Positions 36,014 to 46,573 of a stretch of 64,000 nucleotides of DNA are shown here, piece after piece. This DNA comes from Blastomyces gilchristii SLH14081 (Eukaryota; Ascomycota; Eurotiomycetes; Onygenales; Ajellomycetaceae), in assembly GCF_000003855.2 (NCBI RefSeq), contig NW_003101671.1, positions 283,817 through 347,816 of the forward strand. Direction: 5' to 3'. The translations under genes were made by a program, and so were the position numbers. Every line of letters starts with the position of its first letter. The stretch's first letter is position 1. Below the pieces are notes generated by a model. The model ran no database searches, had not been told where the DNA came from, and saw nothing but the letters and a program-made list of their open reading frames with translations.

Positions 36014-39000
36014 AGTTCTGAGGAAAATCAGAGTGCTTCTTGATATACTGCTTCAGTGAGAGTCTGAAGAAGTTCATTCATCTGAGCTGCTGTATGCCAC
36101 AGTTTATTCAGTGTAGAGGAAGTGAAGATATCAATGATAGTTCTAACTGAAGAAGTATGTATAGTGTCATGAACTGTTTCATCTTGATCAACTAGTATCT
36201 TCAAATTCAAGAGTCAGTGCTCTCAATTCATTCAGTGAGTATCTGTTACATCAGATGGTATATCTTGCTCTTGTTATGAGAGAGCATCTGCCATCGAGTT
36301 CTGACTATCAGAATGATAGTGTATTGTAAAATGAAAACAGCTTAAGAACTCAGATCATTGTATCTGTCATTCAGTGAGTTTACAGATAGTTGTAAAGTAT
36401 TTGAGATTCTTATAATCTATGACTATCTTAAATTTGAAGATACTTCAGAGTTCAGAGTCTCATTCTTCTAAACAGTGTATGATTGTGAGAAGTTTCTTGT
36501 CATAGATCTCATAATTGTATTCAGCAGAACTCAGTTTCTTAGATATGAAGACACATGATCATAGAACATCTTTATCATCATATTACAATATCACTTCTTC
36601 TGTCACATAGAGAAATCAGCTTCAATAACTGTCTTATGATCAGAATCAAATGTTATCAGCAGAGAGGTATTAATGAATATCTTCTTTATCTGTGTAAATA
36701 CAGCTTCAGTATTCACTGATTATTGAAATACTGAGTCTTTCTTAGTAAGATCTGTAAGTGGTCTCATAATATCTGAGAAGTTTTGTATAAATTGCTGATA
36801 GAAGTTAGCAAATTCAATGAAGCTTTGTACATCTTTCACAGTACACAGAGCTTCTCATTCAAGAATGATGAAGACTTTCTCAGAATTCATTCAAATTCCC
36901 TTGTCAGCTTCTATAATAAAACTCAGATACTTGATGCTCTTGACTTCAAAATCACACTTGTCAATATCTATCAGTAGTCCTGCTTCTTGTAGCTGTTGTA
37001 ATATCTTTCACACATACTCTTGATATTCTTTTCTGAATTCATCAGTGAAGATGAGGATGTCATCTAGATAAGCAGATACAAACTCATCAAGAAAATCTCA
37101 GAGTGCTCAGTTGATATACTTCTGAAATGTACTGAAGATGTTAATCAGTTCAAAGAGTGTGACTATTCATTCAAAGAGGTCATAACATGTTTAGAATACT
37201 GTAAGTCATTCATCTTCTTCAGTGATATGAATCTTATGAAACACAGCAATGATATCTAGTTTTATAAATCATTGAGCTCATCTGATCTGTGCTAGAGTTT
37301 CATTGATAAGAGATAAGAAATATCAATCTTTCTTTATCAATCTGTTCAGACCTCAGTAGTTCACACAGAATCAGAGTTCTTCATCTGATTTCTTTACAAA
37401 GAGAATAGAAGCTGCAGTGAAAGAGTTACTAACATGTATGAATTCTTTATTCAACAGATCATTGAGTGTCTTTTGAAGAAGAAGAAGTTCATCTCAGAAC
37501 ATGTTATAAAGAGGGCCTTATGATGATTCAGAGTTCTTATCATTCTTTTTCTCTAACTTGATACTGTGATTCACTTCAGAATCTTGTAAGAGAAGTATGT
37601 TTATAATATTATCTTATCAGAAGACATCTAGATATTCATAATATTATTGAGAAAGTTTTGTATGGGAATCTGTTATTGTAATACAGGATAATTTTTCTAG
37701 AGTCTTTTTGATATTGATCAGACTGGCAGAATAGATTGATACATGATTCTGCTGTTAATGATTCTTTCAGCAACTTCTTTTTCTGAGTATTTTGTAGATG
37801 TTGACAGAGATCTGTATCAGATCAATAGTCTTGTGAATGTCATCTTTGTGAATTCTATCATTGTTAGAGAACATCAAGCTTCTATTTCAAGTGTTTAATA
37901 AGATATCTTATTCAGATAGTCAGGCAAGTTCTAACATAAGATTGTAATCAAGATTATCAACTTCATATGCATAGGCATCTTCATGTTGATATTCTCTCAC
38001 ATCTATGATCAGCTTCATCATGTAATGAATACAAATGTCTTTTGAACCATCAAATCCTGTGAGAAGTCAAGGTTTTGATAAAGAGATACACTGAAGGTTA
38101 TGATGTCTTATAACTAAAGATTTTATCATTGCATAGTGACATAGATCACTGTCTATCATGACTTTCATATTATACATATTATCAATCACAGTAGATACAA
38201 GAATCACATTCATTATTATCTTCTCTTCAAATCATTGTCATTTGACCTCTTCAAGCTTCTGTTTATAAATTTGAACAGAAGCTAATCTTTTCCCTGTTTC
38301 ACTAAGACATTCTCATAGTTATCTTCTGAATCTTTCTCTAATGTAATGTAATTGATGTGAACAGACACTGATTCATTCTTTAAACAAGAAGACACTGATC
38401 TTTCTCTCAAGTATGAAGACACATAGATTGATTAACAGTTGAAAGTAATGTGTTCTAATCAGTTACAGTTGATACACACTTCATGTTGATATTGATCAGT
38501 GACTTCTTCAGAAGTGATCTCAGAGACTCAGAAGCCTGTTCAGACAGTGAAGACTCTTGCTTATACATAGACATTTGAGTCTACTCAATTCATGACATCT
38601 GCATCATTATTATTCCTCAGTGTGAGTGTATAAGTTGCTGAGATGTAATGTCTTCTGTCACTGTTCTGTATATTCTTGAGCTTGATAAGACAGTTATTCA
38701 TTGTTCAGAGCTGTGTGCAGAAGTCTTTATAAGTCTGGTCTTCATCTGCACTTATAAGAGTCTGTAAGAGTTGGAAAGTTAATGTCTTCTTAAGCATGCT
38801 AATCTTCATTCAATTCTCTCAAGATTGATTATCTGCTTCTATAATCTTGATGTTGAAGTCAGGGATAAATATTATAAGAAAAGTGTTTCTCTGTTAAGTA
38901 CTCTGTAATCAATCTAATGCTTTCTGTTGTATGACAGTGTCTCAGAACAGAATATTAAGATATTTCATAATATTATCAGGTGTTCACAATGCTGATTCAC

Positions 39001-39540
39001 ATGCTTTCATTCATGAATGAAACTTCTGTTTTATATGATCTTTCAATTGTTCATTGATATATCAATCTTGATTGATTAATGAACTGATGACATCTTCATC
39101 TATACTCAGTTTCACAAGCATTTTCATTCTTTATAATGAGTAGAGAGTGAGATCAGAAGTATTGAAATATGTGAAAGCACTTAAGCATTCTTTCAGCACT
39201 TTTGTATTTGATTCTGTAGATGTTGAAATCACATGAGTTAATTGTTGAATCTCTTTGTATTAAAGTTATTGAGTTATGTGCATGTCTGCTATCTGTTACT
39301 GTTGTAATTTCAACATTGCTTGAAGTCACTGTGGTATCACATCTATGCTCATGTTCAAGGGTTTCATATTATTGTTAGACATGATTATATTGATTATTAA
39401 ATGTATAATATCTGTGAAATCTGAAGAAATGTAATTGTATTCTCATATGTCTGAGTGTCAGAACTCTCAGATCTTTTACTAATATTCTTTTATAAGATCT
39501 TTATTGCAGGGTCAGAGTAACTGATGAGCAAGCTTCTATC
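36014..39540 (-). pseudogene. Decayed gag-pol of Gypsy B upstream of the LINE
   Basis: The reading frame is the same as in element A but on the minus strand. Gag starts near 39540, a complete CX2CX4HX4C knuckle lies near 38440-38480, and an intact YLDD lies at 37059-37070, followed by RNase H and the start of integrase. It is interrupted at 36013 by the LINE. Gln and Arg codons have turned to stops in many places. Confidence 0.8.
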
Positions 39541-39654
39541 TGAGAACTTGATATTTGCTTAACTGTGTTTTCTCTTTCTTACATATTGTTACGTGTTTGA
39601 ATATCTCTTGATGAATAATCATTTCTTATGAGAAGACAATCAATATTTTTATAG

Positions 39655-39963
39655 TGTAAGAGGCCTACACTGAATAGATCAGTATAATATTGATAGGTCT
39701 TATATAACAAAGATAAAAACATTAGAGAAGGAAAGAAAGAGAAAGTGTGAGAATCAGTGATTGAGATGAATATTTATACACATATGTGATGGTGTACGCG
39801 GTGGAGCTTCAGAGCGGAAGAATATACACGCGTTTATAGCAGCTGAGGATTGGTGATTGAGAATGGCTGAGAATCAGAGCATACATGTTCAAGAATGAAG
39901 TGATTGAAATCTGTGAAGTGTAATAAAATAGTCTATATAATTGATCAGGCGCAGCCTGCCACA
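39655..39963 (-). repeat. 5' LTR of Gypsy B (309 bases)
   Basis: The plus-strand reading is TGTAAGAGGCCTACACTG... to ...GCAGCCTGCCACA. It is the same length as the partner at 30614 and differs from it mostly by transitions. Confidence 0.9.
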
Positions 39964-39968
39964 CTCAC

Positions 39969-41569
39969 TGAATGAATTGAGAGCACTGACTCTTAAATCT
40001 GAAGATACTAGTTGATCAAGATGAAACAGTTCATGACACTATATATACTTCTTCAGTTAGAACTGTTATTGATATCTTCGCTTTCTCTATACTAGATGAA
40101 CTGTGATATACAGCAGCTCAGATAAATGAACTTCTTCAGACTCTTATTAAAGCAGTATATCAAGAAGCATTCTGATTTCTCTCAGAACTATATATAAGAA
40201 CTGATATCTCAGAATATTTAATTAATAATAATAATACTCTACAATTCTGTGAATAATGCTGAGTTCTTCACTTCAAACTCTTATACACTCAGATAATACA
40301 AGAGATGCATGATTTATATATAATCAGTTATTCAGGTTATAAATAACTGTATAGAATAATCTCTTAAGAGTTCTACTAATCTGAGATATTAAATAGTATC
40401 AGATACTTCATCTGAAACTGTAATCACTGTTCTTCTATTATCTTATGAAAGAACTGTAGAAAAGATCTATTAAAATTACTTAATATCTCTGATAGAATCT
40501 GATGAGATATAGTAATTAACTTCACTATCAATCTATCTGAAAGTAAGAGTTGTAGAAATATTCTGATCATTATAAATTAACTGAGCAAAGATATAATATT
40601 GAAATCTTATAATAAGATGAATAATGAATAAATCACTGAAGCTTTTCTACAGAGTCTATTCTATCAGATACATGAATTATCAAGATTTATAGTATTAAAT
40701 TAAGACTGTCAATTCATGAGTACTCTCTGAATAAGAATCTGTCAAGTTCTTAAGATTATACACTGTCTATTAACTATCTATCACTCTGAGACTGATAATA
40801 TATCAGAATAGATAATTCAGACTATGAAGAATTATCTTTATAAGTTCTGTAATTACTTATAAGATAATTGATATAATCTTCTTCTACATGCAGAGATTAC
40901 TATCAATAGTCAAGATACTATTTTAACAGATATAAGCTTATTATTTCTTATACATAGATACTATATAAAAGTATTAAATCTTTTAAAGATTACATAGTTC
41001 ATACTGAACCTCTGCAGTCTGATTCAGATCACTGATAATATAGTAATAAAGCTCTGAGATATCTATAATTAAGCAGAGATCTTCATAATAACTGTAAAAT
41101 AAGATTAAGAGAATTAAATTAATATTCACTGAGATCTCATTAAATAATATAAGATAGAAGATCTGATATGATTGAATCTTAAGAATATATAAATCACATA
41201 TTCATCTTATATACTAGATTATTATCATATCAAGTATAAAGTGATAGAAGTTCTAGATAGTTATAACTACTATCTTAACATATTATTAGAAATTTATAAT
41301 ATATTTTATACAAGCTTACTTTACTACACTATTACTGATCTGTTCTCTTCTCAACTAACTTCTAACTGACAGTTATCAGATATTATAGAAGAAGATAATG
41401 AGCTTGAGTAAGAGATTAAGAATATTCTTAATAAGAGACTCTGTAATCACAGCTGATAATATCTTGTGAAATGAGTCAGCTACAATTAACTGATCTGAAC
41501 TCTGAGTTTCATGTTATCTGAAACAGCAGCTCTTGACTGATGAGAACTGCTTCTGAAAGAAGGGACTAA
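39969..41569 (+). pseudogene. Integrase part of Gypsy A, resumed after B
   Basis: The A frame continues directly after the CTCAC duplication and runs to the 3' LTR at 41570. It is parallel to 448-1525 and, inverted, to the integrase of B. At 40192 it shows the uninterrupted site equivalent to the LINE target in B. Confidence 0.8.
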
Positions 41570-41829
41570 TGTAATGAGCTGCACCTGATCAATTATATAG
41601 ACTATTTCATTACACTTCACAGATTTCAATCACTTCATTCTCAAATGCATATGCTCTGATTCTCAGCTATTCTTGATCACTGATTCTCAGCCACTACAAA
41701 TACATGTATAAATATTCATCTCAATTGTCAATTCTCATACTTTCTCTTTCTTTTCTTCTCTAATATTTTTATCTTTATTACATAAGATCTATAATATTAT
41801 ATCAATCTATTCAGTGTAGACTTCTTACA
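41570..41829 (+). repeat. 3' LTR of Gypsy A (260 bases)
   Basis: It runs TGTAATGAGCTGCACC to CTTCTTACA, is the same length as the 5' LTR, and is followed by the target copy CAGAG. Confidence 0.9.
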
Positions 41830-41834
41830 CAGAG

Positions 41835-41995
41835 TCTCTGTTCTTCTTTTTATAGATAATCACTTCTTTTACAAGAGTTAATCTCTATAAAAACAATCAC
41901 TGTATATATAAGAGTGTATGCTCATCTCTCATCTTTTAGAGAATTAGATAAGTTTTTACTCTTATATCTAACTCTACATAGCAGTGTACACTACA
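41835..41995 (+). repeat. 3' LTR of Gypsy C, right part
   Basis: It continues the C LTR after the second CAGAG copy and matches 10465-10625, ending TACACTACA. The target copy ATAGA follows at 41996-42000. Confidence 0.88.
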
Positions 41996-41999
41996 ATAG

Positions 42000-42057
42000 A
42001 ATTCTTATATAAAATAATTTAATATTTATTAAATTATAATATATTTATATAAGAATT
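42000..42057. repeat. AT palindrome inside element E
   Basis: AATTCTTATATAAA at the left is inverted as TTTATATAAGAATT at the right, with an inner inverted pair ATAATTTAAT/ATTAAATTAT and a small bulge. Gypsy C inserted exactly at its left edge. Confidence 0.7.
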
Positions 42058-42245
42058 ATTATTTTCAATAATATATAATACATATTTCTTAATTTATAAT
42101 AAAATATTATATATTTTATTTTACTGTATTTTATTTTCTAATTGAATTCATATTTTAATTAATTTTAACTATATTATAATAATTTTGAATTATATTATAC
42201 TATAAGTCTTGATATTTATAGATTACAAATTAGAAAATTAAAATA

Positions 42246-42369
42246 ATGAATATTTATTGAGATATTAACATTTAAAGTTGATTGTAATTGATTTACAAAG
42301 GCGAGTGTTAGGTGGAAACGAGCGTTAGGTGGTTGATTACATTAATTAACTCGGCAAGATTCTACGGAG
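42246..42369 (-). repeat. Right terminal inverted repeat of element E
   Basis: The inverted copy of 9636-9760, with GCGAGTGTTAGGTGGAAAC and GTGGTTGATTAC. It has one TTTC-spaced unit fewer than the left arm and about 17 extra bases before CTACGGAG. Confidence 0.72.
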
Positions 42370-44154
42370 TAACTTAGTTACAATCTAGTGAACTTTCATG
42401 GAAGACTAGCACTATGCAAAATATTTGGTTATTCTTTGAGGGAAACCCTTCCTTCAAAATTCGTCCTATTACTTTTATTTTTTTTTTTTTATTTTTATTT
42501 TTTTTTATTTTATTTTTTATTTTTGTCGCCCTCTTGTTTCCAGATGTTCGCCTCGAATCTACCAACCATGGCAGTTACTAAGTGGGTCCCATACATACAT
42601 ACATACATACAGTCCAGTATGAGCAGGAAGTGCATACCAGTCTCGAAACGCCCCCGTATTCTGACTACAATATATTGATAACCATTATTGTAATGTCCTG
42701 ATCAAGTAGCAGATGATTGCATCGGGGATGGGATATGGCCAGTCCAGTCATACGAAGATCCCCCCGGGAACTGCCTGTAAGAAAGCTAGTCCAGGCAACG
42801 GCCCAGGTAGCTACGATTTGATTGCAAAGAATGATTTCGGCTGTTCAAAATCTTCGCCGGGCACATGCAGCACCACCCAAATGCAAAACATGTGACAAGG
42901 ATCGATGCTGCATCCCAATTTGGTACGCATTTATTTACCCAGGTGAAGTGCTGTACGGCATTCGGATGCATCTGGCTTCTTGACGCTTCAGCGCCGGTAG
43001 GTGACGTGAGGTAGTAGATGATCCCCCTAAAGCTAAAAAATTAGTCACCAAAGAAAAATTGGGGGGTACAATAGCGATCATTTCGTGTTTCATGTTGTAG
43101 TTATCCCTACGCAGTTAGTCTCCACGCTATCTTGTTTTCACCATCGCCTGTGGCGGTTCCTAGGCCGAGCCACAGTTGACAACGTCTCATTTCTTTGCTG
43201 AGCTCGGCGGCAGTGCATCTTTGGCAGACAGTAAGAAAAGTCTATAGAATATAATAATAATATATCATGCCACCAGTAAAACTTTGTCCTAATTCTAACC
43301 CCTGCTCTCAGGATCTCTCTTGAATCAATAGTGATCTTCTAACACATGATACTAGAGACTTGAGCAGCAAGGGAAGTCAGGGACGATTTATATTTATAGC
43401 ATTAGCCACTCCTTGAGCTTAGTGCTTGGGCGAATTGCGGGTGCACAAGTTACGATTGTAGGCATTTTCCGTCTCCAAGAAACCTATAACTAACCCAAAA
43501 ATCCTTCATACAAAAATGAAAAAAATGGGGGACTCAAGTTTGTTCGGACAGCGACTTGACGGCCATTCATGCTCTCTCTTTCTTCACACGGCCAATTTTT
43601 CAAGTTATGGCACTACACATGCCTCGTCTCGATGGATTTATGTACTGTACTTGGTGCCTAGTACTTAGTACATGTAACTTACTCACTGCCAACGTGTGCG
43701 GTGCTTTAGACTAATCCCACATTTACGATCAAACTCCTTTTGTCAAATCCAATATAAGCCAACGACTGGATTTTCGCTGGTGAGTTCAAACCGGCCTGAT
43801 TGGCTAACGAAGCGCGCGTTTCCAGGAACATTTCCTGACAAATAAGTTAGCTATTTTAACGGCAGGCTTGACCACAACGACAAACCCCGACAACGGAATA
43901 TCCATGGGATATTGGGATATTTGCGATATCCGCCAAGCAAGTGACGTGTATCCACACAAATCACTCATTGCTTTGTCAGTTTCTGATGTAATCCACAATT
44001 ATTTGATGCCCAGACCTTACGAAGTGCGTGGTTTTTGCGAGTTTGCGACGCCGTCGGGATAGGGGGGTTGGGTCCCGTATATACATAAGTTCGTTATATG
44101 CCTTGATATGCATATCCCTTGATATATCTAGTCATCCATCGCCCATTCGTACCT
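42370..44154. other. Intergenic region with simple repeats
   Basis: About 1.8 kb without a recognised gene. It contains a T-rich tract at 42474-42525 and an (ATAC)n run at about 42590-42611. Frames at 42713-42895 and 43868-44225 are short and have no family features. Part must be the promoter of the CCWLP gene. Confidence 0.4.
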
Positions 44155-44642
44155 ATGGCATCCTGTTGCGATCCAAACAACGAGCGCAAAGCTTCGTCCG
44201 ACTCGAAAACCGCGTCAAACCCTAGCCTAACTAGCTCATCGCTGTTTTCGTTCGTCTCACCCGTTGCATCTGCTCTCCTTCATAGCACATGCTGCTGGCT
44301 TCCGGTAAGGCCTCCCTAATTTGCTATTCTCTGTTCTCAACTGAATCAGACTCGTATGTATCTTTTGAGCTGAAGCTAATATTTACGTCCTGTTAAACAA
44401 TCAAGACCCTACTTGATGCTTTTTCCATCGGCTCAGCGTCCGCATCCCAATTTCAATCCCTCCGACCTTTCTTCTTCTGGGTTACGCTTCTTATCCTCGC
44501 CGAAGGCATACGACGAAACGGCTTAGACCGCCGCACTTTCTACCGTATTGCCATATCCGGGCTCTTCCTAGCGTTGCCGCGACTTTCAAATCTCGCGAAA
44601 CAAGTCGCAAATCCAGAGGCAACTCACCATCGCTGCCATTAA
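44155..44642 (+). CDS. Small CCWLP-motif membrane protein, possible metal transport
   Basis: Exons 44155-44304 and 44406-44642, with a phase 0 GTAAGG...AAG intron, give 128 residues. A Cys pair occurs at residues 4-5 and another in STCCWLP (Cys46-Cys47) at the start of a hydrophobic segment. A second hydrophobic segment follows at FFFWVTLLILAEGI. The CC pair next to a membrane helix is reminiscent of MerT-type mercury importers, where vicinal cysteines bind the ion. The resemblance is only local, and I infer the role from it. The stop lies 55 bases before the DUF4396 frame on the same strand, so the two may share control. It ends HHRCH, adding another possible metal ligand. Confidence 0.6.
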
Positions 44643-44697
44643 TCACTGAAACACCATATATTCATCCCACTATTCTCTCCCTTATATATATTGGCAT

Positions 44698-45461
44698 ATG
44701 TGGACTCTAAGGCACTCGAGTAGGATGAGGGTCACCCGTGGGATAATATTTCGGGGGCCAGTTTTGCGTTGCGAACAAGTTGCTAAGCGACGTGTTACTT
44801 GGGCGAAGGGTGTCTATAATTTCAGATCAAAACATACCCTTCCCAACGTATCGCCGGGAGTGGAAAAGTCTTCATCTGACACTAACCGCCAATGTCAGAC
44901 CTCGCCGCCGACTATCCCCTCATCTCCGCTTAGCTTATCCTTTTGGAAATCGCCTCCCATTTGGAAAAGAGCCATGCTCAACACACTGCGCTGCTTAATT
45001 GGGTGTACAATCGGCGACTTCTCCGCCATGTGGTTCTTACAGGCGTACTACCCGGATTTAAGCGTCGGATACATCATGGGAGTAGCTAGTAAGTCTTGTG
45101 ATTTCATTTTATTTTCTTTTCCCTAACACGATGGATCTCGTCGTAGCATGCTAATCAGCTTCCATCAGTGGCGAGTGGCATTGCAAGTTCTATGACCCTT
45201 GAAACCGTTTTGCTTCACCTTGGACGTGATAAATTGGGCTGGGCGCAGGCTTTCAAAACGGCTGCAGGGATGAGTACGATCTCAATGCTTAGCATGGAGG
45301 CAGTCCAGAATACAGTGGACTACCATTTGACCGGTGGAGTGGTCGCTCTCTCTGACCCTTATTTCTGGGGTGCTGCTGGTGTGTCTATGGCCGCAGGCTT
45401 CCTTGCGCCGCTCCCATATAACTATATCAGGCTACAAAAATATGGGAAAGCGTGCCATTAG
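44698..45461 (+). CDS. DUF4396 domain membrane protein
   Basis: Exons 44698-45088 and 45169-45461 (the intron splits the Met codon of GVAMASG) give up to 227 residues. The conserved part begins near MLNTLRCLIGCTIGDFSAMW (44974) and continues through ASSMTLETVLLHLGRD, MSTISMLSMEAVQNTVDYHL and the end PYNYIRLQKYGKACH, all typical of DUF4396. Three or four hydrophobic helices are visible. The 90 residues before the domain are basic and Ser/Arg-rich, perhaps a mitochondrial targeting region, or the true start is 44974. The biochemical role of DUF4396 is not established. Conserved Met, His and Cys residues and the CCWLP neighbour suggest metal handling, which is inference. Confidence 0.78.
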
Positions 45462-46573
45462 TTGGATTAGATGTGTCGCTGTTCCGTTGAGCTGAGCTCG
45501 GGTATGTGTGGTTTATTGGTCCCTTCGTGTATTTCTATATATCTCCCAAATTGGATTACGCTTCTCATTTTATTTCCCTCTCTCTGTCCCCTCTTCGCTG
45601 TCTTTTAAGAGGTATGTTCTATATTATAGATTGATCTCGAAGCCTATGCAATATTAATTATTTGAGAGATGAGATTCCAGTACTCAGAGCAATGCATGAT
45701 GCCACATGAATTTCCAAGGGAAAACCACACACATGAGTTCTCCTAGTTAGCGTTCAAGGAGTTGGATGATAGAAGAATGGCATAAAAGAGCCAACTAAGG
45801 CTAGCTTTGAGATCTATGGTAAATAACTACCATCATCTGTTCGATTTGTTGAGTGGTGTCTTCTTAGCTGAACATAGTAAGTTTCGTCCTTCTACATCCA
45901 TGTCATTCCTTCTCAAGACTAATAATAAATAGCGGAAAGATACGCCATTTCAATTAGAGATTATTTTACGCATTGATGATTTTTCACATAACACAATACT
46001 TACTATATTTAAAAAATGAAAGGGGTTTTCAGTTAACTATTCTAGAGAGTAACTACTCTATAATTCTTATCTTTAACATAACTATGTGTTAAGTATTGAG
46101 TGTTTTGAGATAGTGAGAAGCTCTAGTGTGTATGTATTTTAGATGGGATGCTTTTCCTTTTCTAACCATGCTCAGCTTTTCTACGACAGCCTATACAGAG
46201 AATGAGTCAGATGTGTATTTTATATATTTTATACTAGTAAGTTATTACAATGAGCATGCATTGATGATAATGATATTGTAGGCTACTGGGGCAAAAGAGC
46301 TCAGTCACCACCAGCGCACTGCTGGTAGAAGGGCCGATCAACCCGGGACCCCCAACAGATATGCTGTATCTGTGAAGGCCAAGACAGACTAAACTTTATA
46401 TAGTCATACACCAACTATATTGGGACTAGTGCAATTGATAGTTAACTACATGTTATGCTCCACCAGTTCTTTTTCTTTTTAGGCCTCCGAGTCTGAAATT
46501 TTGAGCGTTCATTTCGAAACTACCCCAATGCTGGTCTAGGGTCTAGCATGATTTTTTTGAAGCCACCTAAATC
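45462..46573. other. Intergenic region with a GC-rich patch
   Basis: Mostly AT-leaning sequence without a gene. A GC-rich patch at 46280-46400 contains CAGCGCACTGCTGG and GATCAACCCGGGACCCCC. It may be a transposon or pseudogene fragment. It does not fold as a tRNA by inspection. Confidence 0.35.

Larger units (their letters stand above)
30614..39963 (-). mobile_element. Gypsy LTR retrotransposon B (minus strand, with nested LINE)
   Basis: The two 309-base LTRs, 30614-30922 (3') and 39655-39963 (5'), both run TGTAAGAGGCCTAC... to ...CA on the plus strand, and the target CTCAC is duplicated at 30609-30613 and 39964-39968. The sequence is of the same family as A. Without the LINE and its 13-base duplication the element is 5639 bases. 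The minus-strand order is gag from about 39540, a zinc knuckle near 38440-38480 with all Cys/His kept, protease near 38150, YLDD at 37059-37070, RNase H near 36600 and integrase from about 36300 to 31138. Confidence 0.92.
26901..41829 (+). mobile_element. Gypsy LTR retrotransposon A (with nested B)
   Basis: It has 260-base LTRs at 26901-27160 and 41570-41829, flanked by CAGAG at 26896-26900 and 41830-41834. It is inserted into the 3' LTR of C. Gypsy B lies within it at 30614-39963. Without B and its duplicated bases the element is 5574 bases, a normal Gypsy length. Confidence 0.92.
10235..41995 (+). mobile_element. Gypsy LTR retrotransposon C (with nested insertions)
   Basis: The ends are 391-base LTRs, the right one split by Gypsy A. 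The five bases before (ATAGA, 10230-10234) are repeated after the element (41996-42000), a normal Gypsy target duplication. Removing A and its duplication leaves about 16.8 kb, far more than the usual 5-8 kb of a Gypsy element. Further insertions or cargo must lie between its pol genes at 11.0-16.9 kb and the right LTR. The plus-strand order is gag, protease, reverse transcriptase, RNase H, integrase and a chromodomain-like end. Confidence 0.85.
9636..42369. mobile_element. Element E: short terminal-inverted-repeat element holding the whole nest
   Basis: The outer ends are inverted copies. Both start CTCCGTAG and share GTAATCAACCACCTAACG and GTAAATCAATTACAATCAACT. The element's own sequence is 9636-10234 plus 42001-42369, about 0.97 kb, with no coding capacity. 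It looks like a non-autonomous DNA element. A TA dinucleotide flanks each end (9634-9635 and 42370-42371), as in TA-targeting elements, but two bases are weak evidence. Right of CTCCGTAG there are about 17 extra bases, so the exact outer end is uncertain. Gypsy C sits inside it. Confidence 0.7.

Noticed and set aside
42588..42612. Regular ATAC repeats as a CRISPR or satellite.
   Set aside because: It is a short microsatellite without spacers.
46280..46400. GC-rich patch as a possible tRNA.
   Set aside because: No cloverleaf pairing or B-box in the right place could be found by eye.
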